Below are positions 1 to 8,956 of a stretch of 64,000 nucleotides of DNA, one piece after another. The stretch covers positions 124,001 through 188,000 of the forward strand of contig JACKOF010000002.1 of NCBI GenBank assembly GCA_024234435.1, in the 5' to 3' direction. The notes beneath the pieces are model-generated. The model worked only from the letters and a program-made list of their open reading frames with translations. It made no database searches and was not told the DNA's origin. Position 1 is the stretch's first letter, and each line of letters opens with the position of its first letter. Made by a program: the position numbers and the translations under genes. Source of the DNA: Pseudomonadales bacterium (GTDB taxonomy: Bacteria; Pseudomonadota; Gammaproteobacteria; Pseudomonadales; Porticoccaceae).

Positions 1-1213
1 CACCATTGGCACCGGACATTGCCAGCAAAATCGAATTGGCCTGCTCCAGCGTTGGAGCGCGAAAGAATACCCACGACACAACTACTGCCAGAAAAGTCAG
101 CAGCCAGCAACTGGCGTTATAGACAGACGACTCACGCCAGTCGAGCCGCGCTACTGTCAGCAACTTGCTCCAGGCATGGTTAATCATCAGGTACGTGCCA
201 TGCAGACAACCCCAGACAACAAAGGTCCAACCAGCACCGTGCCACAACCCGCCAAGCAGCATAGTCAAAAACAGATTGATATAGCGGCGTGATTTGCCTC
301 GTCTATTGCCACCCAGGGAGATATAGAGATAATCACGCAAAAACCGCGACAGGGTAATATGCCAGCGCCGCCAAAAATCGACAATGCTGTTGGCTTTGTA
401 GGGTGAGAAAAAATTAAGCGGCAGGGTTATGCCAAACATTCGCGCGCAACCAATAGCCATATCCGAATAGCCGGAGAAGTCAAAATAGAGCTGAAAGGTA
501 TACGCCAGTGTGCTGCCCCAGGCAGTAAAAAAATCCAGTTGCCCTGCTGCCGGACTGTCATATACCGGCCCCACATAAGCCGATAGACTGTCAGCCAGAA
601 CCGTTTTTTTGAACAGGCCAATACTGAAAATACTGATCCCTACGGCAATATTTTTTGTCCACGACGGCAACGCATCCCGACGCATGAACTGTGGCAGCAT
701 TTCGCTGTGATGAACAATTGGCCCGGCAATCAACTGGGGGAAAAAACAGACAAACAAAGAGTAGTGCAACAAATTATACTCTCGCGCCTTACCCTCCCAT
801 ACATCCACCAGATATGAAATCTGTTGAAAGGTAAAAAATGAAATTGCCAGCGGCAAAAATATTTTTTCCAGTTGCAGACTGGTACTGAATACAGCGTTGA
901 TATTATCTACAAAAAAATTGGCATATTTGAAATAACCCAGCAATGCCAGATTAATCCCAACACCGCAAATCATTACCAGCTTTGAAGGCTGCCCCGAAAA
1001 ACGCGAGATCAGTTTGCCAACGTAATAATTGAAAAAAATGGAAAAAAGAATAAGAAATAAATAGGCCGGATTCCAGTAACCATAGAAAAACAGAGAGGCC
1101 GACACCAGCACGGCAAAGCCGATCTCTGTTTTCCGCCTGCGCAGGCATAACACGTACAGCAGCAACGTGCAGGGAAGAAAAGCAAAAATAAACTCGAAAG
1201 AGTTAAAGAGCAT
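1..1213 (-). CDS. MBOAT family O-acyltransferase (AlgI-like), 3' end outside window
   Basis: Translating the minus strand from the ATG at 1213 gives an uninterrupted frame of 404 codons that runs off the left edge of the window, so the protein is partial at its C-terminus. It is a polytopic membrane protein with the hallmark MBOAT/AlgI signatures: QISYLVDVW, an FFPQLIAGPIVH segment, the FWRRWHITLSRFLRDY segment and the active-site histidine in GGLWHGAGW. Family members transfer acyl groups (usually acetyl) from the cytoplasm to polysaccharide across the inner membrane, often with a separate periplasmic SGNH partner. It is the last visible gene of a minus-strand group with a PP-loop protein, an ATP-grasp protein and a deacetylase, so it probably O-acetylates the exopolysaccharide. 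The family call is firm; substrate is inferred. Confidence 0.9.
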   Translation of the reverse strand, partial: MLFNSFEFIFAFLPCTLLLYVLCLRRRKTEIGFAVLVSASLFFYGYWNPAYLFLILFSIFFNYYVGKLISRFSGQPSKLVMICGVGINLALLGYFKYANFFVDNINAVFSTSLQLEKIFLPLAISFFTFQQISYLVDVWEGKAREYNLLHYSLFVCFFPQLIAGPIVHHSEMLPQFMRRDALPSWTKNIAVGISIFSIGLFKKTVLADSLSAYVGPVYDSPAAGQLDFFTAWGSTLAYTFQLYFDFSGYSDMAIGCARMFGITLPLNFFSPYKANSIVDFWRRWHITLSRFLRDYLYISLGGNRRGKSRRYINLFLTMLLGGLWHGAGWTFVVWGCLHGTYLMINHAWSKLLTVARLDWRESSVYNASCWLLTFLAVVVSWVFFRAPTLEQANSILLAMSGANG

Positions 1214-1267
1214 CCATTACCTCTGGCCCAGATATTATCGCAAAGAATATTTTTTCAATAACATCAG

Positions 1268-2446
1268 TTATACATCCCGACGATTGTGGCCCTCGACCGT
1301 TACACGCCATTGCAAGTGATCCGGGCGCTTAAATTTTCGATAGGTTTTCCGCACCAGGCCTCCCAGAAATAATCGATCCACAGACATCAGAAATTGTTTT
1401 AACTGGTAACGCTTGTAATACTTTTTCAGGCGCCCATAGACATCATCATGATGCGTTTCTTTTGCCACAGCCATCAGATCTTCCACGGTGCTTGCCAAAC
1501 CTTCATCATAAGGTTTCAGCACTTCCAGCCCCCGCAACCCCTTTATTCTGGGCAGTGAAGCAGAATGGCCGCCAAGCATCTGAATGGCAAGCGCAGTCCT
1601 GACACATTTTGGGCAGGTTCCGCAGTTTTCGTGAATGCTGCGCCAGCAAACCTGCAGGTTATCGGCAACCTGTTGATTGCGAAGTATCTCCCTCAGCTTC
1701 CTGCTTCTGCCAGCATAGGCACCATGGTGAATAACTTCAGTAGATTCTGTCGACCACATGGGATCACTCAACGGGTGGGTTCCCCAAGGGTATAACTCGC
1801 TGTATGTATGCGAAGCGGGGATATAGATTTTTTTCATTCCCAGTGAGCCACCGACAGAGCTGAGAAACAAACCATGCGCCATACGCCATGAAATACGGCG
1901 TTTTTCCATCCAGTCACGCACATTGGAAACAACAGGCAACAATTTTTTACCGATAGCCTCAACAAATCGGGTCTGTTCCGCTATGCGTTTGTCCCACGAT
2001 TGCGGATCATTGCCACTGTCAAAACCCCAACACATAATCAGGTGAGTAATCTCTTTCTGGTTGACAGCAAAAGTGTGGGAACTGTCTACACCCGCCGAAA
2101 AAAAACTACCTACGGTTTCGAAAGGCCGGATATCCGCACTGACTCCGGACTTAATTTCAACAACACTCAACTCCCTGTTCCAGCAGGCGTAGATTGATTG
2201 AATTTCCCGAAGGCGTTCATGAAGCGCTCGAGAAACCGGTATCGAATCAACCACAATTGGCAAATTGCTGATCATGGCCTCGAGCAAGGCCACGGCAACA
2301 AAACCCTCTGCACAGGGAAATAACGGGTATGCTTCCGGCGTCCTGAAAAATACCTTGTCGCCATCTACCTGCGCACTGAGCTCGCAAACACCGTCCTCAA
2401 CCGAGACGCTTATATCGGAAATTCTGATTTCCTTCCGCAAACTCAT
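1268..2446 (-). CDS. PP-loop (adenine nucleotide alpha hydrolase-like) protein, hypothetical
   Basis: A 392-residue protein. Residues 117-123 read SAGVDSS, a PP-loop of the ATP pyrophosphatase superfamily that binds ATP and adenylates a substrate. A later segment around 224-234 (HPLSDPMWSTE) and a cysteine cluster (Cys275, Cys278, Cys281 in CGTCPKC, plus Cys267) suggest a bound metal, as in several PP-loop enzymes. The N-terminal 100 residues have no recognisable domain. The gene lies 15 bp downstream of an ATP-grasp gene and 54 bp upstream of the MBOAT acyltransferase, so it is probably co-transcribed with polysaccharide-modification genes. I cannot name a substrate. An amidotransferase or ATP-dependent ligase acting on a nucleotide sugar is one possibility, stated as inference. 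Confidence 0.8.
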   Translation of the reverse strand: MSLRKEIRISDISVSVEDGVCELSAQVDGDKVFFRTPEAYPLFPCAEGFVAVALLEAMISNLPIVVDSIPVSRALHERLREIQSIYACWNRELSVVEIKSGVSADIRPFETVGSFFSAGVDSSHTFAVNQKEITHLIMCWGFDSGNDPQSWDKRIAEQTRFVEAIGKKLLPVVSNVRDWMEKRRISWRMAHGLFLSSVGGSLGMKKIYIPASHTYSELYPWGTHPLSDPMWSTESTEVIHHGAYAGRSRKLREILRNQQVADNLQVCWRSIHENCGTCPKCVRTALAIQMLGGHSASLPRIKGLRGLEVLKPYDEGLASTVEDLMAVAKETHHDDVYGRLKKYYKRYQLKQFLMSVDRLFLGGLVRKTYRKFKRPDHLQWRVTVEGHNRRDV

Positions 2447-2461
2447 GCAATGGCCCTTTTA

Positions 2462-3517
2462 TCAGGTAAGAGACAGCGCTGCCCTTGAGGGACACCGAAT
2501 ATAGGCAAAACCGTTATAGTCCGGTTGAATATTCAACTCCAGAACCACAGGCCCGTCTTTGGAAACAGCGATGTCGGCACCTACAAAGCGGGTTTCTGGA
2601 AAAGCCAGAAGTGAGCTTCTGGCAAGTTCAATAGCCTCTTCAAACATTGGCAACCTGATCCCGGTCATTGTTAGATTCTTTTCCGGGTTTCGATCATATG
2701 AATCACCCAGCTTATATTTGTGCAGGCCTGCCTTAAGCACGCCGGTATCAAGATCTATGGGGTAGGACAACCCACCGGCCGTCATATTATCAACCAACGA
2801 CCCGGTTCCACCCACTCGCAGAAAGGCGCCCACACAGACCACGGTGTCATTTGCCTTGCGGACCACAAGCACACGCAGGGTATTAACACTGGACCGGTTG
2901 TAAGAGGCGTAGTCCGCGTGCTGCTCCAGGTAACGTTCAATCAGTATCCCCGCTTTAGCACCCGGACTCACTGACGAAACAAAGGCATCAACCGAAACTG
3001 CCTCTTGGCTACTGAGATCCCGGATCAAATCATTTTCAAGACACTCAATCGCCCTGAAACCTTCCCCTCCCCAGGCTTCTGTCAGCTTGAAGCATAACCT
3101 GCTGCCAGGGGCTTGCTGATTCAGGAGGCCCTTCAATTCGGCCCCGGTTCGCAAAGGCGCCCCTGTGGTGGTAAACCCGCTGACTTCCCGATAATGACCC
3201 AGCAATTCCGGTGTGGGTTGCCCGTAAGCCGTTAACACAGCTTTTTCAATCACCTTGTTCTGTGAGCTGCGGTGATAAAGCCTGTTATTAAGTTTAAACA
3301 CCCGCTTGTTGTATTGGCGCACACTGAGATAACCCAGCACCTCGGCAAGAGAAGCATCCCTGCGATACATTTGTGCAAGCAGATAATACCCAGGCCCTAA
3401 ACGTGACCGCAGGAACAGTAGAGCCATTTCAAAAAGCTGCCTGAAAAAGCCCTTGTTTCTCTCCTCTTTTGCGAGCGCACGCATTAGGGAAAGGTAATTT
3501 TTATTATTGCGACTCAT
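2462..3517 (-). CDS. Sugar-transfer-associated ATP-grasp protein
   Basis: A 351-residue protein whose C-terminal two thirds looks like the ATP-grasp domain found beside sugar-transfer genes (ATPgrasp_ST family): LCFKLTEAWGGEGF resembles the ATP-binding loop, followed by SSVNTLRVLVV, a glycine-rich VGGTGSLVDNMTAGG segment and the metal-binding VVLELNIQPDYNGFAYI near the C-terminus. ATP-grasp enzymes join a carboxylate, activated as acyl phosphate, to an amine or thiol. Here a role in decorating polysaccharide or its precursors is inferred from context only. It follows the deacetylase gene by 5 bp and precedes the PP-loop gene by 15 bp, so the three are very likely one transcript. The ATG at 3517 fits the spacing to the upstream stop. 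Confidence 0.85.
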   Translation of the reverse strand: MSRNNKNYLSLMRALAKEERNKGFFRQLFEMALLFLRSRLGPGYYLLAQMYRRDASLAEVLGYLSVRQYNKRVFKLNNRLYHRSSQNKVIEKAVLTAYGQPTPELLGHYREVSGFTTTGAPLRTGAELKGLLNQQAPGSRLCFKLTEAWGGEGFRAIECLENDLIRDLSSQEAVSVDAFVSSVSPGAKAGILIERYLEQHADYASYNRSSVNTLRVLVVRKANDTVVCVGAFLRVGGTGSLVDNMTAGGLSYPIDLDTGVLKAGLHKYKLGDSYDRNPEKNLTMTGIRLPMFEEAIELARSSLLAFPETRFVGADIAVSKDGPVVLELNIQPDYNGFAYIRCPSRAALSLT

Positions 3518-3522
3518 AAAGA

Positions 3523-4554
3523 TTATTTACCACCCGAACCGATACGAAACATGGATAACATTATACGCTTCACTTCACCAAATCCTGACATTTCAGCCTC
3601 AAACTCCAGCTCTGTCACCTGCTCGCCATCCAGTATTCTCGGCAACGCAAATTTGTGTGATTTGCAGGAAACAAGGCCTGTTTCCGTCGTTGTGGCCGAA
3701 ACAATACCAGCGGCTTCGAGTTGCGGCCAGACTGACTCATCGTAAACACCGCTAGGGTAGCAAAAATGGGTCAGTTGTCGGCTAACCAGCGGCTGCAATG
3801 CATGTCTATTGTCAGTCAGCTCCTGCGCAATGCAGTCTGCACCATCCATTGAAATCCTGTGCCGGTGTGTGTGCAACTGAATATCAATCCCCCGTTTATG
3901 CATGTCGGCAATCTGATCCATCGTCACCAGATGAAACAGTTTCTGCTCTGATATCTCTGCGTATGAAACACCCAGCAGGTCGCCAATTTGCGCCATTTTG
4001 TTCTGTCGCTCTGTTTCAGATTCAAGCCCGGAAACATAGCGTTGTAACAGGGCTCTCGCATCTTCTCGCTGCTCCACATTTTTCAAGCTGGCCAGGGTTG
4101 CGTTTTCAAGACCCACAGCCCTTAAGTCCAGCTGCTCCCGCGTCGTGATTGCCAGCATATACTGAAGCGCAACATCAAACACCGGTACCTGCTGCTCGCA
4201 ATAATAGGAAGTGATATAAACCGTTGCCGGAAAACTGTATCGCTCCAGTGCTGGCAGCATATGCTGGTAAGTGCCAGACCAACCGTCGTCAATTGTGAGA
4301 ATCGTCGCACAATCCGGCAACGTTTCGCTGTCATCAAAAACTCGATCAAGAGCAACAACCGGATACCCCCACCGTTTTAGCAGGGACATTCTCTGCTGAA
4401 ACCGCGCGGGGCTCATGTAAAGAAAATTACCAAAATGCCCCTCGCCCAACCAGATACCATGGTAGGCAAGCACTCTAATGTGTTTTCTGGTGAGCCACCG
4501 ACACAAGACAAAAATACCGGTGTACCTGGCTAACCAATAGAACTTTTCTTTCAT
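3523..4554 (-). CDS. Polysaccharide deacetylase (NodB-type, CE4)
   Basis: A 343-residue protein if translation begins at the ATG at 4554, where GGAAG sits just upstream; the frame stays open to 4800 but that would overlap the divergent gene at 4721, so the shorter form is preferred. CE4/NodB motifs are visible: TIDDGW (motif 1, with Ile in place of the more common Phe) and HTHRH (metal-binding motif 2), and FCYPSG later. A hydrophobic YWLARYTGIFVLCRWL stretch at the N-terminus may be a membrane anchor. Such enzymes remove N-acetyl groups from surface polysaccharides. It leads the minus-strand group deacetylase - ATP-grasp - PP-loop - MBOAT. Deacetylation paired with acyl transfer suggests tailoring of one polymer, which is inference. 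Confidence 0.9.
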   Translation of the reverse strand: MKEKFYWLARYTGIFVLCRWLTRKHIRVLAYHGIWLGEGHFGNFLYMSPARFQQRMSLLKRWGYPVVALDRVFDDSETLPDCATILTIDDGWSGTYQHMLPALERYSFPATVYITSYYCEQQVPVFDVALQYMLAITTREQLDLRAVGLENATLASLKNVEQREDARALLQRYVSGLESETERQNKMAQIGDLLGVSYAEISEQKLFHLVTMDQIADMHKRGIDIQLHTHRHRISMDGADCIAQELTDNRHALQPLVSRQLTHFCYPSGVYDESVWPQLEAAGIVSATTTETGLVSCKSHKFALPRILDGEQVTELEFEAEMSGFGEVKRIMLSMFRIGSGGK

Positions 4555-4663
4555 ACTTCCATGAATACCCAAAAGCAATAAACCACTGCAAATTCGAAGC
4601 GGAGTATACCCTATTGGGATTACAGGTATGTTAGGATTCCCATGAGTTTTCGGACCGACGGAA

Positions 4664-4679
4664 GCACAGACAATACCAA
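4664..4679 (-). promoter_or_regulatory. Weak sigma-54-like promoter candidate
   Basis: On the minus strand TTGG and GTGCT are spaced so that GG and GC are exactly 10 nt apart (TTGGTATTGTCTGTGC). The -24 half is acceptable, the -12 half has one mismatch (GTGC instead of TTGC). A transcript would start near 4652, about 98 nt upstream of the deacetylase start. A GG-N10-GC match is expected by chance about once in an intergenic region this size, so the call is tentative. Confidence 0.2.
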
Positions 4680-4720
4680 CGCTTAAGTTCGCTAACCGGT
4701 TCAGCAGAAGCAAATAAAAC

Positions 4721-5950
4721 ATGGAAAAAACGATGCCCGAACAACGGCGTGAAGCCATTCTTGTCCCACAGGCAGAATCCTTCGGTTCAATAGCAGTCAT
4801 TCGCTCAATTGGGCAGCATGGTTATCGGGTCCACGCGGCATCATCGAAAAAAGACGCGCTGGGGTGCAGGTCCAACTTCTGTTCAGTGAGCCACCTTTCA
4901 CCGGATTACCAAAACCCTGACTATTACCCTTGGCTACAAAAACTGATAGCAGACAACGATATCAAGGTGATTATTCCCAGTGAAGGCTTTTTGCTGGCAA
5001 TCAGACAGCACTTTGAAAAGCTGTCTCACCTGATACCGATTAATAATGATGCCGAAATCGTCTACGGCTGTCTCAGTAAAAGCCATGTATTTAATGCTTT
5101 TCTGCAATCCACTGATCCTGCAATACAACAATCAATCCCCAACACCCTGATTGCAAATGACACAGATACTGTAGCCTGGTCAGAACTGGCAGGGTGGCAG
5201 TGGCCACTGTACATAAAAGGTGACGGTTTCGACGGCAAGGGTCATTCCGACAGCCTTGTCAAACGTGTTGAAAACGAAACAGCGGCAGTAGAGATTTTCA
5301 AAACAGCGCAGCAAAAATACAACCGAATTTTAATTCAGGACCACATTCCCGGGGTAAAAGCCACCGTCAATCTGCTGATTCAGAATGGTGAGTTACTGGC
5401 GGAGTCGATGGCTATCGCTTCTCACGAAAACCCTCATCAGGGCGGGCTAACCTCTCTCAGAAAAAGCTGGTGGCAACAGGAGATGTATGAAGATGCTTTG
5501 CGTCGATTGCAATTTCTGAACTGGCAAGGTCCGGCCATGGTGGAGTATAAATGGAACCACGCAACCCGGCAGTTCACTTTTATCGAACTGAACTCGAGGT
5601 ACTGGGCCGCTCTGAATCTTGATATTCTGGCTGGATTACACTTCCCGGCAATTCATGTTGACTATTTTCTGCATGGCGAAAAACCGGATAAAATCCAGCG
5701 CCTGAAAAAGAACATTATTGTCAGAAATGCGCTACCTGCAGATTTTGGCTATCTGCTATCAAAACTCAAAGACAGCCGTGTTCCCCTGAGCGCTAAAATC
5801 AAAAGCCTCATTGGTTTTTGTCTGCTGCCATTTCACCCGGGCATAAAAGCGGATTTATTCTATCCCGGTGACCGCAAACTTTACTTTTTAAACTTTTGGA
5901 ACTTCACTAAAGAATTGTCGGCGGCTGTACTCACTCGGCTGCGCAAATGA
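4721..5950 (+). CDS. ATP-grasp domain protein (carbamoyl-phosphate-synthase-like)
   Basis: A 409-residue protein. The N-terminus (AILVPQAESFGSIAVIRSIG) is a Rossmann-like preATP-grasp fold, the centre WPLYIKGDGFDGKGHS is the ATP-binding glycine-rich region, and ALNLDILAG preceded by FIELNSRYW carries the metal-binding ELN motif. This layout is that of stand-alone ATP-grasp ligases found in capsule and exopolysaccharide loci. It is transcribed divergently from the deacetylase gene across a 166-bp gap. Start is uncertain: ATG at 4721 or ATG at 4733, the latter having GGA about 10 nt upstream. No substrate can be read from the sequence. It is not closely similar to the ATP-grasp protein at 2462-3517. 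Confidence 0.85.
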   Translation: MEKTMPEQRREAILVPQAESFGSIAVIRSIGQHGYRVHAASSKKDALGCRSNFCSVSHLSPDYQNPDYYPWLQKLIADNDIKVIIPSEGFLLAIRQHFEKLSHLIPINNDAEIVYGCLSKSHVFNAFLQSTDPAIQQSIPNTLIANDTDTVAWSELAGWQWPLYIKGDGFDGKGHSDSLVKRVENETAAVEIFKTAQQKYNRILIQDHIPGVKATVNLLIQNGELLAESMAIASHENPHQGGLTSLRKSWWQQEMYEDALRRLQFLNWQGPAMVEYKWNHATRQFTFIELNSRYWAALNLDILAGLHFPAIHVDYFLHGEKPDKIQRLKKNIIVRNALPADFGYLLSKLKDSRVPLSAKIKSLIGFCLLPFHPGIKADLFYPGDRKLYFLNFWNFTKELSAAVLTRLRK

Positions 5951-6146
5951 CAGCAGCTGGTCTGCAACGCGAAGTTCCCCACAGATAAACAATTTACTGG
6001 GATTTGGTTTTTTGTTTAACTAGGCGCTGGAGACATTCTCTGACGTGGTGGCCAACCGTTGTCAAGCCTGTCTTTTCGCCTGACAACCCAACCGAGAAAC
6101 CATTTTGTTAATACATCGAAAATCTCAACATACACGAATCACACGA

Positions 6147-6800
6147 ATGTTGCTGCTGATCATCGCAATCGGCTTGTTTTCGACAGCCCACTCGGCAGTA
6201 GCCCCCTCAGCACCATGGGTTGGCGATACACTAACGGGAGCACCCTGCATTGGCAATCCGCAAGGTTTTGGCCCTTACGACTACCTGCAGAGAAACCAAC
6301 TCACTTACGAATTGAACATTGTCGAACAATATCACTTCAACGAAGTTAAGCAGGAGCTCGACTACACCCTACGAGCATGGCCAAATCACCACAGAGCTCT
6401 CTATGCGGCCGTTCGAAGAAGGATTGACACCTGGGACAGCAATATACCGCCAAAGAAAACACCCGCTGAATGCTACCTGCAGCGAGCCATTAACTTTAGT
6501 CCCAAAGACGCTACTGCGCGCATGCTTTATGCAATGCTGCTTCACAGCACTGACCACAAAGAGCAGGCACTGGAGCAATACAGAAAAGCTCTGGAAGCTG
6601 AACCTGCTCATGTGCAGGCTCAATACAATATGGGTCTACTGCTCGTTGACATGAAAGAGTACGAAGAGGCCAATGACATTGCCAAAAACCTCTACTCCAG
6701 AGGCTACCCGTTGCCCGGCCTGAAAAACAAGCTGATAAAAGCAAAAGCCTGGAAAGGCGCTTCTAAAAACAGCAGCACAGAGAAAAACACTGCCGAATAA
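6147..6800 (+). CDS. Exported TPR protein
   Basis: About 217 residues from the ATG at 6147, which is followed directly by a signal peptide (LLLIIAIGLFSTAHSA). A TTG at 6105 would add 14 residues in front of the signal and is less likely. The mature part contains tetratricopeptide-like helices: ALYAAVRRRI, ATARMLYAMLLHSTDHKEQALEQYRKALEAEPAHVQAQ and a following YNMGLLLVDMKEYEEAN, i.e. two clear TPRs. Small exported TPR proteins are common in XrtA exopolysaccharide loci and probably act as scaffolds in the periplasm. It converges on the deacetylase at 6810-7781, with only 9 bp between stop codons. Confidence 0.8.
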   Translation: MLLLIIAIGLFSTAHSAVAPSAPWVGDTLTGAPCIGNPQGFGPYDYLQRNQLTYELNIVEQYHFNEVKQELDYTLRAWPNHHRALYAAVRRRIDTWDSNIPPKKTPAECYLQRAINFSPKDATARMLYAMLLHSTDHKEQALEQYRKALEAEPAHVQAQYNMGLLLVDMKEYEEANDIAKNLYSRGYPLPGLKNKLIKAKAWKGASKNSSTEKNTAE

Positions 6801-6809
6801 CAGGTGCTT

Positions 6810-7781
6810 TCAGACTGGATCCCGATAGTTTAGCAGCAGCCTGACTAAAAACCGCGAGGGCGTTTTATCCCAGGGTGTAAACCGGGGAAGCTGCCAGCGG
6901 TCACTGGTTTTCGCCGCCACCCCCCACTGTGTTGAAACCGCACTCTTATACCCGGCAAGTTCTGCCAGATCCCGGTGCTCAACATGGTAATCAATCTCTG
7001 GTCGGCCATTTGGGTAAGCAAAATTATCAACCGTTTTTCCAATGATCGATTCAAGCTCGTCTTTCGAGCCCAGAATCTCCTTTCTGGCTTCAGACAGCTC
7101 CAGCGTTGCCAGGATGGGATGCGTAGTGGTGTGGGCACCAATATCAACTCCGCTGTCACTCAACCCCTTTAGCTGCTCGGTTGTTAACATCAGGTTTGTA
7201 GGCAATTCACCATTCATTTCAATTGCAGCAATGTACTGAATGGCTGCTTCTCTCTTCGCTGGCGGCCAGTGTTTCACTTCACTGATGATGGAAGCAGCGG
7301 CTTTGCGCCGGTCATCCTGACCATTAATGTTATGAATACCCAACCCTATAGCAGAGAGATCTACCTTTTTCTTGCTGGCAATTCGCATGGCCTCAACAAT
7401 GGTGTCATTCCACATCCGGCCACCATCCAGATAACCGGTTGCGACATAAATCGTCGCTGGCACCCCTAGCCGTTGTAATACAGGCAGAGCCAGCGCCTGG
7501 TTATCGGCATAACCGTCATCGAAAGTAACACAGACTGCCCGCTCGGGCAGCTCACCATAGTCCATCAGCGATAAAGCTTCAGAAAGAGGAAGAGGATTGA
7601 AGTGTTGAGCCAACAGCTCCATTTGCCACTCGAACTCTGAAACGGTGGGAAGCGCCATCCGCATGAAATCAGGTTCCGGCAGAACGCGATGATAATTCAG
7701 AATAGATAAGCGCTGGGTGTTTTTTGTGCCCAGCAGGGTTGGCAAAACGCTAACAACGGCACTATGTAGCAATGAATTCAT
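6810..7781 (-). CDS. Polysaccharide deacetylase family protein
   Basis: A 323-residue protein from ATG 7781 (a TTG at 7793 would add four residues). CE4/NodB motif 1 is canonical (VTFDDGYADN), motif 2 is GAHTTTHP, and FAYPNGRPEID is motif 3. The pattern ILNYHRVLPEPD at the N-terminus is typical of the deacetylases that accompany exosortase-A exopolysaccharide genes. It is the distal gene of the long minus-strand run and probably acts on the polymer after or during export. It is distinct in sequence from the other two deacetylases in the window (3523-4554 and 21148-22056). Confidence 0.9.
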   Translation of the reverse strand: MNSLLHSAVVSVLPTLLGTKNTQRLSILNYHRVLPEPDFMRMALPTVSEFEWQMELLAQHFNPLPLSEALSLMDYGELPERAVCVTFDDGYADNQALALPVLQRLGVPATIYVATGYLDGGRMWNDTIVEAMRIASKKKVDLSAIGLGIHNINGQDDRRKAAASIISEVKHWPPAKREAAIQYIAAIEMNGELPTNLMLTTEQLKGLSDSGVDIGAHTTTHPILATLELSEARKEILGSKDELESIIGKTVDNFAYPNGRPEIDYHVEHRDLAELAGYKSAVSTQWGVAAKTSDRWQLPRFTPWDKTPSRFLVRLLLNYRDPV

Positions 7782-7882
7782 CAGCCTGACCAATGGAGGT
7801 TACAGGTTGCGATTTTGCCAGCCCCTCTCACCCGACTCAACTGTCGATTGTTTTTACACCTTTGCCAAAAACGGCAATACCG

Positions 7883-8878
7883 CTACGCGCCCAGCAGCAT
7901 TCGACTGTATTTACCGGTAACCTTCTGACACAAAAAAATGATCAGCATACAGCCCAGTGTTACGCTGGCTGTCAAGGCAATATACGCCAGTAGATTTCCT
8001 TCGGGGAAGTCCACAGCGCCAGACCAGCGCAAGTAAGCCATCTTGATAACGAGCAGAACATAGGCGTGGATAAAGAAAATCCCGAAGCTGATATGAGCCA
8101 GATAACTGAAGTGATCATTAATAAACGGTTCAGCTCGATCAAAATAATACAGCAACAATGGACACATCAGAACTTTCAGTACGTACTGAAAGTATTGCCC
8201 GTATCCTTCTATAAAAATATTTCCACTGATAAGCGCTATAGCAGCGGCCAGCAGCAACCAGTGATACCGTTTCACAATAGCAAGAAGTTGATCATGGTAC
8301 GTCGAAGCAAACATTCCAAATAAATAAACGGAAAACAGGTACGCAGCCTTGTTGAGAGGGCCGTAATGGCCATCCCTGCCAATAAAGAAAGAAATCACCA
8401 TGAACACTGGCAACAGCCAATAAATTCGCCGGTCCCTGTCCGCTCTGATCAGAAGTGGCGCTACCACATAAAACAATGCAATGGTAGGAACAAACCAGAA
8501 TGGTGCTAGGTGTTTGCCTGTAATCAAAAAGAAAAAGATCTGTTGGTACAGTGGATTATCATAAAAACCGTTCCAGACGTTATCCTGCACGCCCAATGTC
8601 GTGTAGTAATAAATACTGGGAATGGACAGTAGCAAATACGGCAAAATGACGTTTTTGGCCTTCTTTTTCCAGTAGCTCCATTTCTCGAATCGTTTGCTGA
8701 GGAACTGAAACATAAAACCGGCAATAAAAAAGAACAACACTGAAGACTGATTGAACAGCGTATCAAAGAAACTGAATACCCAAGGGTTTTCATGCCATTG
8801 AAAGGCGTGAAGGGAGTGGGCCCCGACAATACCGATAATCGCATACGCCCGAAAATTATGGATATGAGATAAAAACAT
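7883..8878 (-). CDS. Acyltransferase 3 family membrane protein
   Basis: A 331-residue polytopic membrane protein of the acyltransferase-3 (OafA/ExoZ/NodX) superfamily: FLSHIHNFRAYAIIGIVGAHS carries the family's N-terminal R and H, and SSVLFFFIAGFMF is the conserved second helix. About ten hydrophobic segments follow. ATG 8878 is chosen because GGAG lies 9 nt upstream; two TTG codons at 8914 and 8911 keep the frame open but lack such a site. The family O-acetylates sugars or polysaccharides using cytoplasmic acetyl-CoA. Within the XrtA operon it is a second possible polymer O-acetyltransferase, alongside the MBOAT protein at the left edge. Confidence 0.88.
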   Translation of the reverse strand: MFLSHIHNFRAYAIIGIVGAHSLHAFQWHENPWVFSFFDTLFNQSSVLFFFIAGFMFQFLSKRFEKWSYWKKKAKNVILPYLLLSIPSIYYYTTLGVQDNVWNGFYDNPLYQQIFFFLITGKHLAPFWFVPTIALFYVVAPLLIRADRDRRIYWLLPVFMVISFFIGRDGHYGPLNKAAYLFSVYLFGMFASTYHDQLLAIVKRYHWLLLAAAIALISGNIFIEGYGQYFQYVLKVLMCPLLLYYFDRAEPFINDHFSYLAHISFGIFFIHAYVLLVIKMAYLRWSGAVDFPEGNLLAYIALTASVTLGCMLIIFLCQKVTGKYSRMLLGA

Positions 8879-8956
8879 TAATTGCTTCTCCGTCAGAACT
8901 TTTTTCTGCAACAATCAGGCTTGAGACCTCTTTAAACAAGAAAAAGCCGGAAGTCA

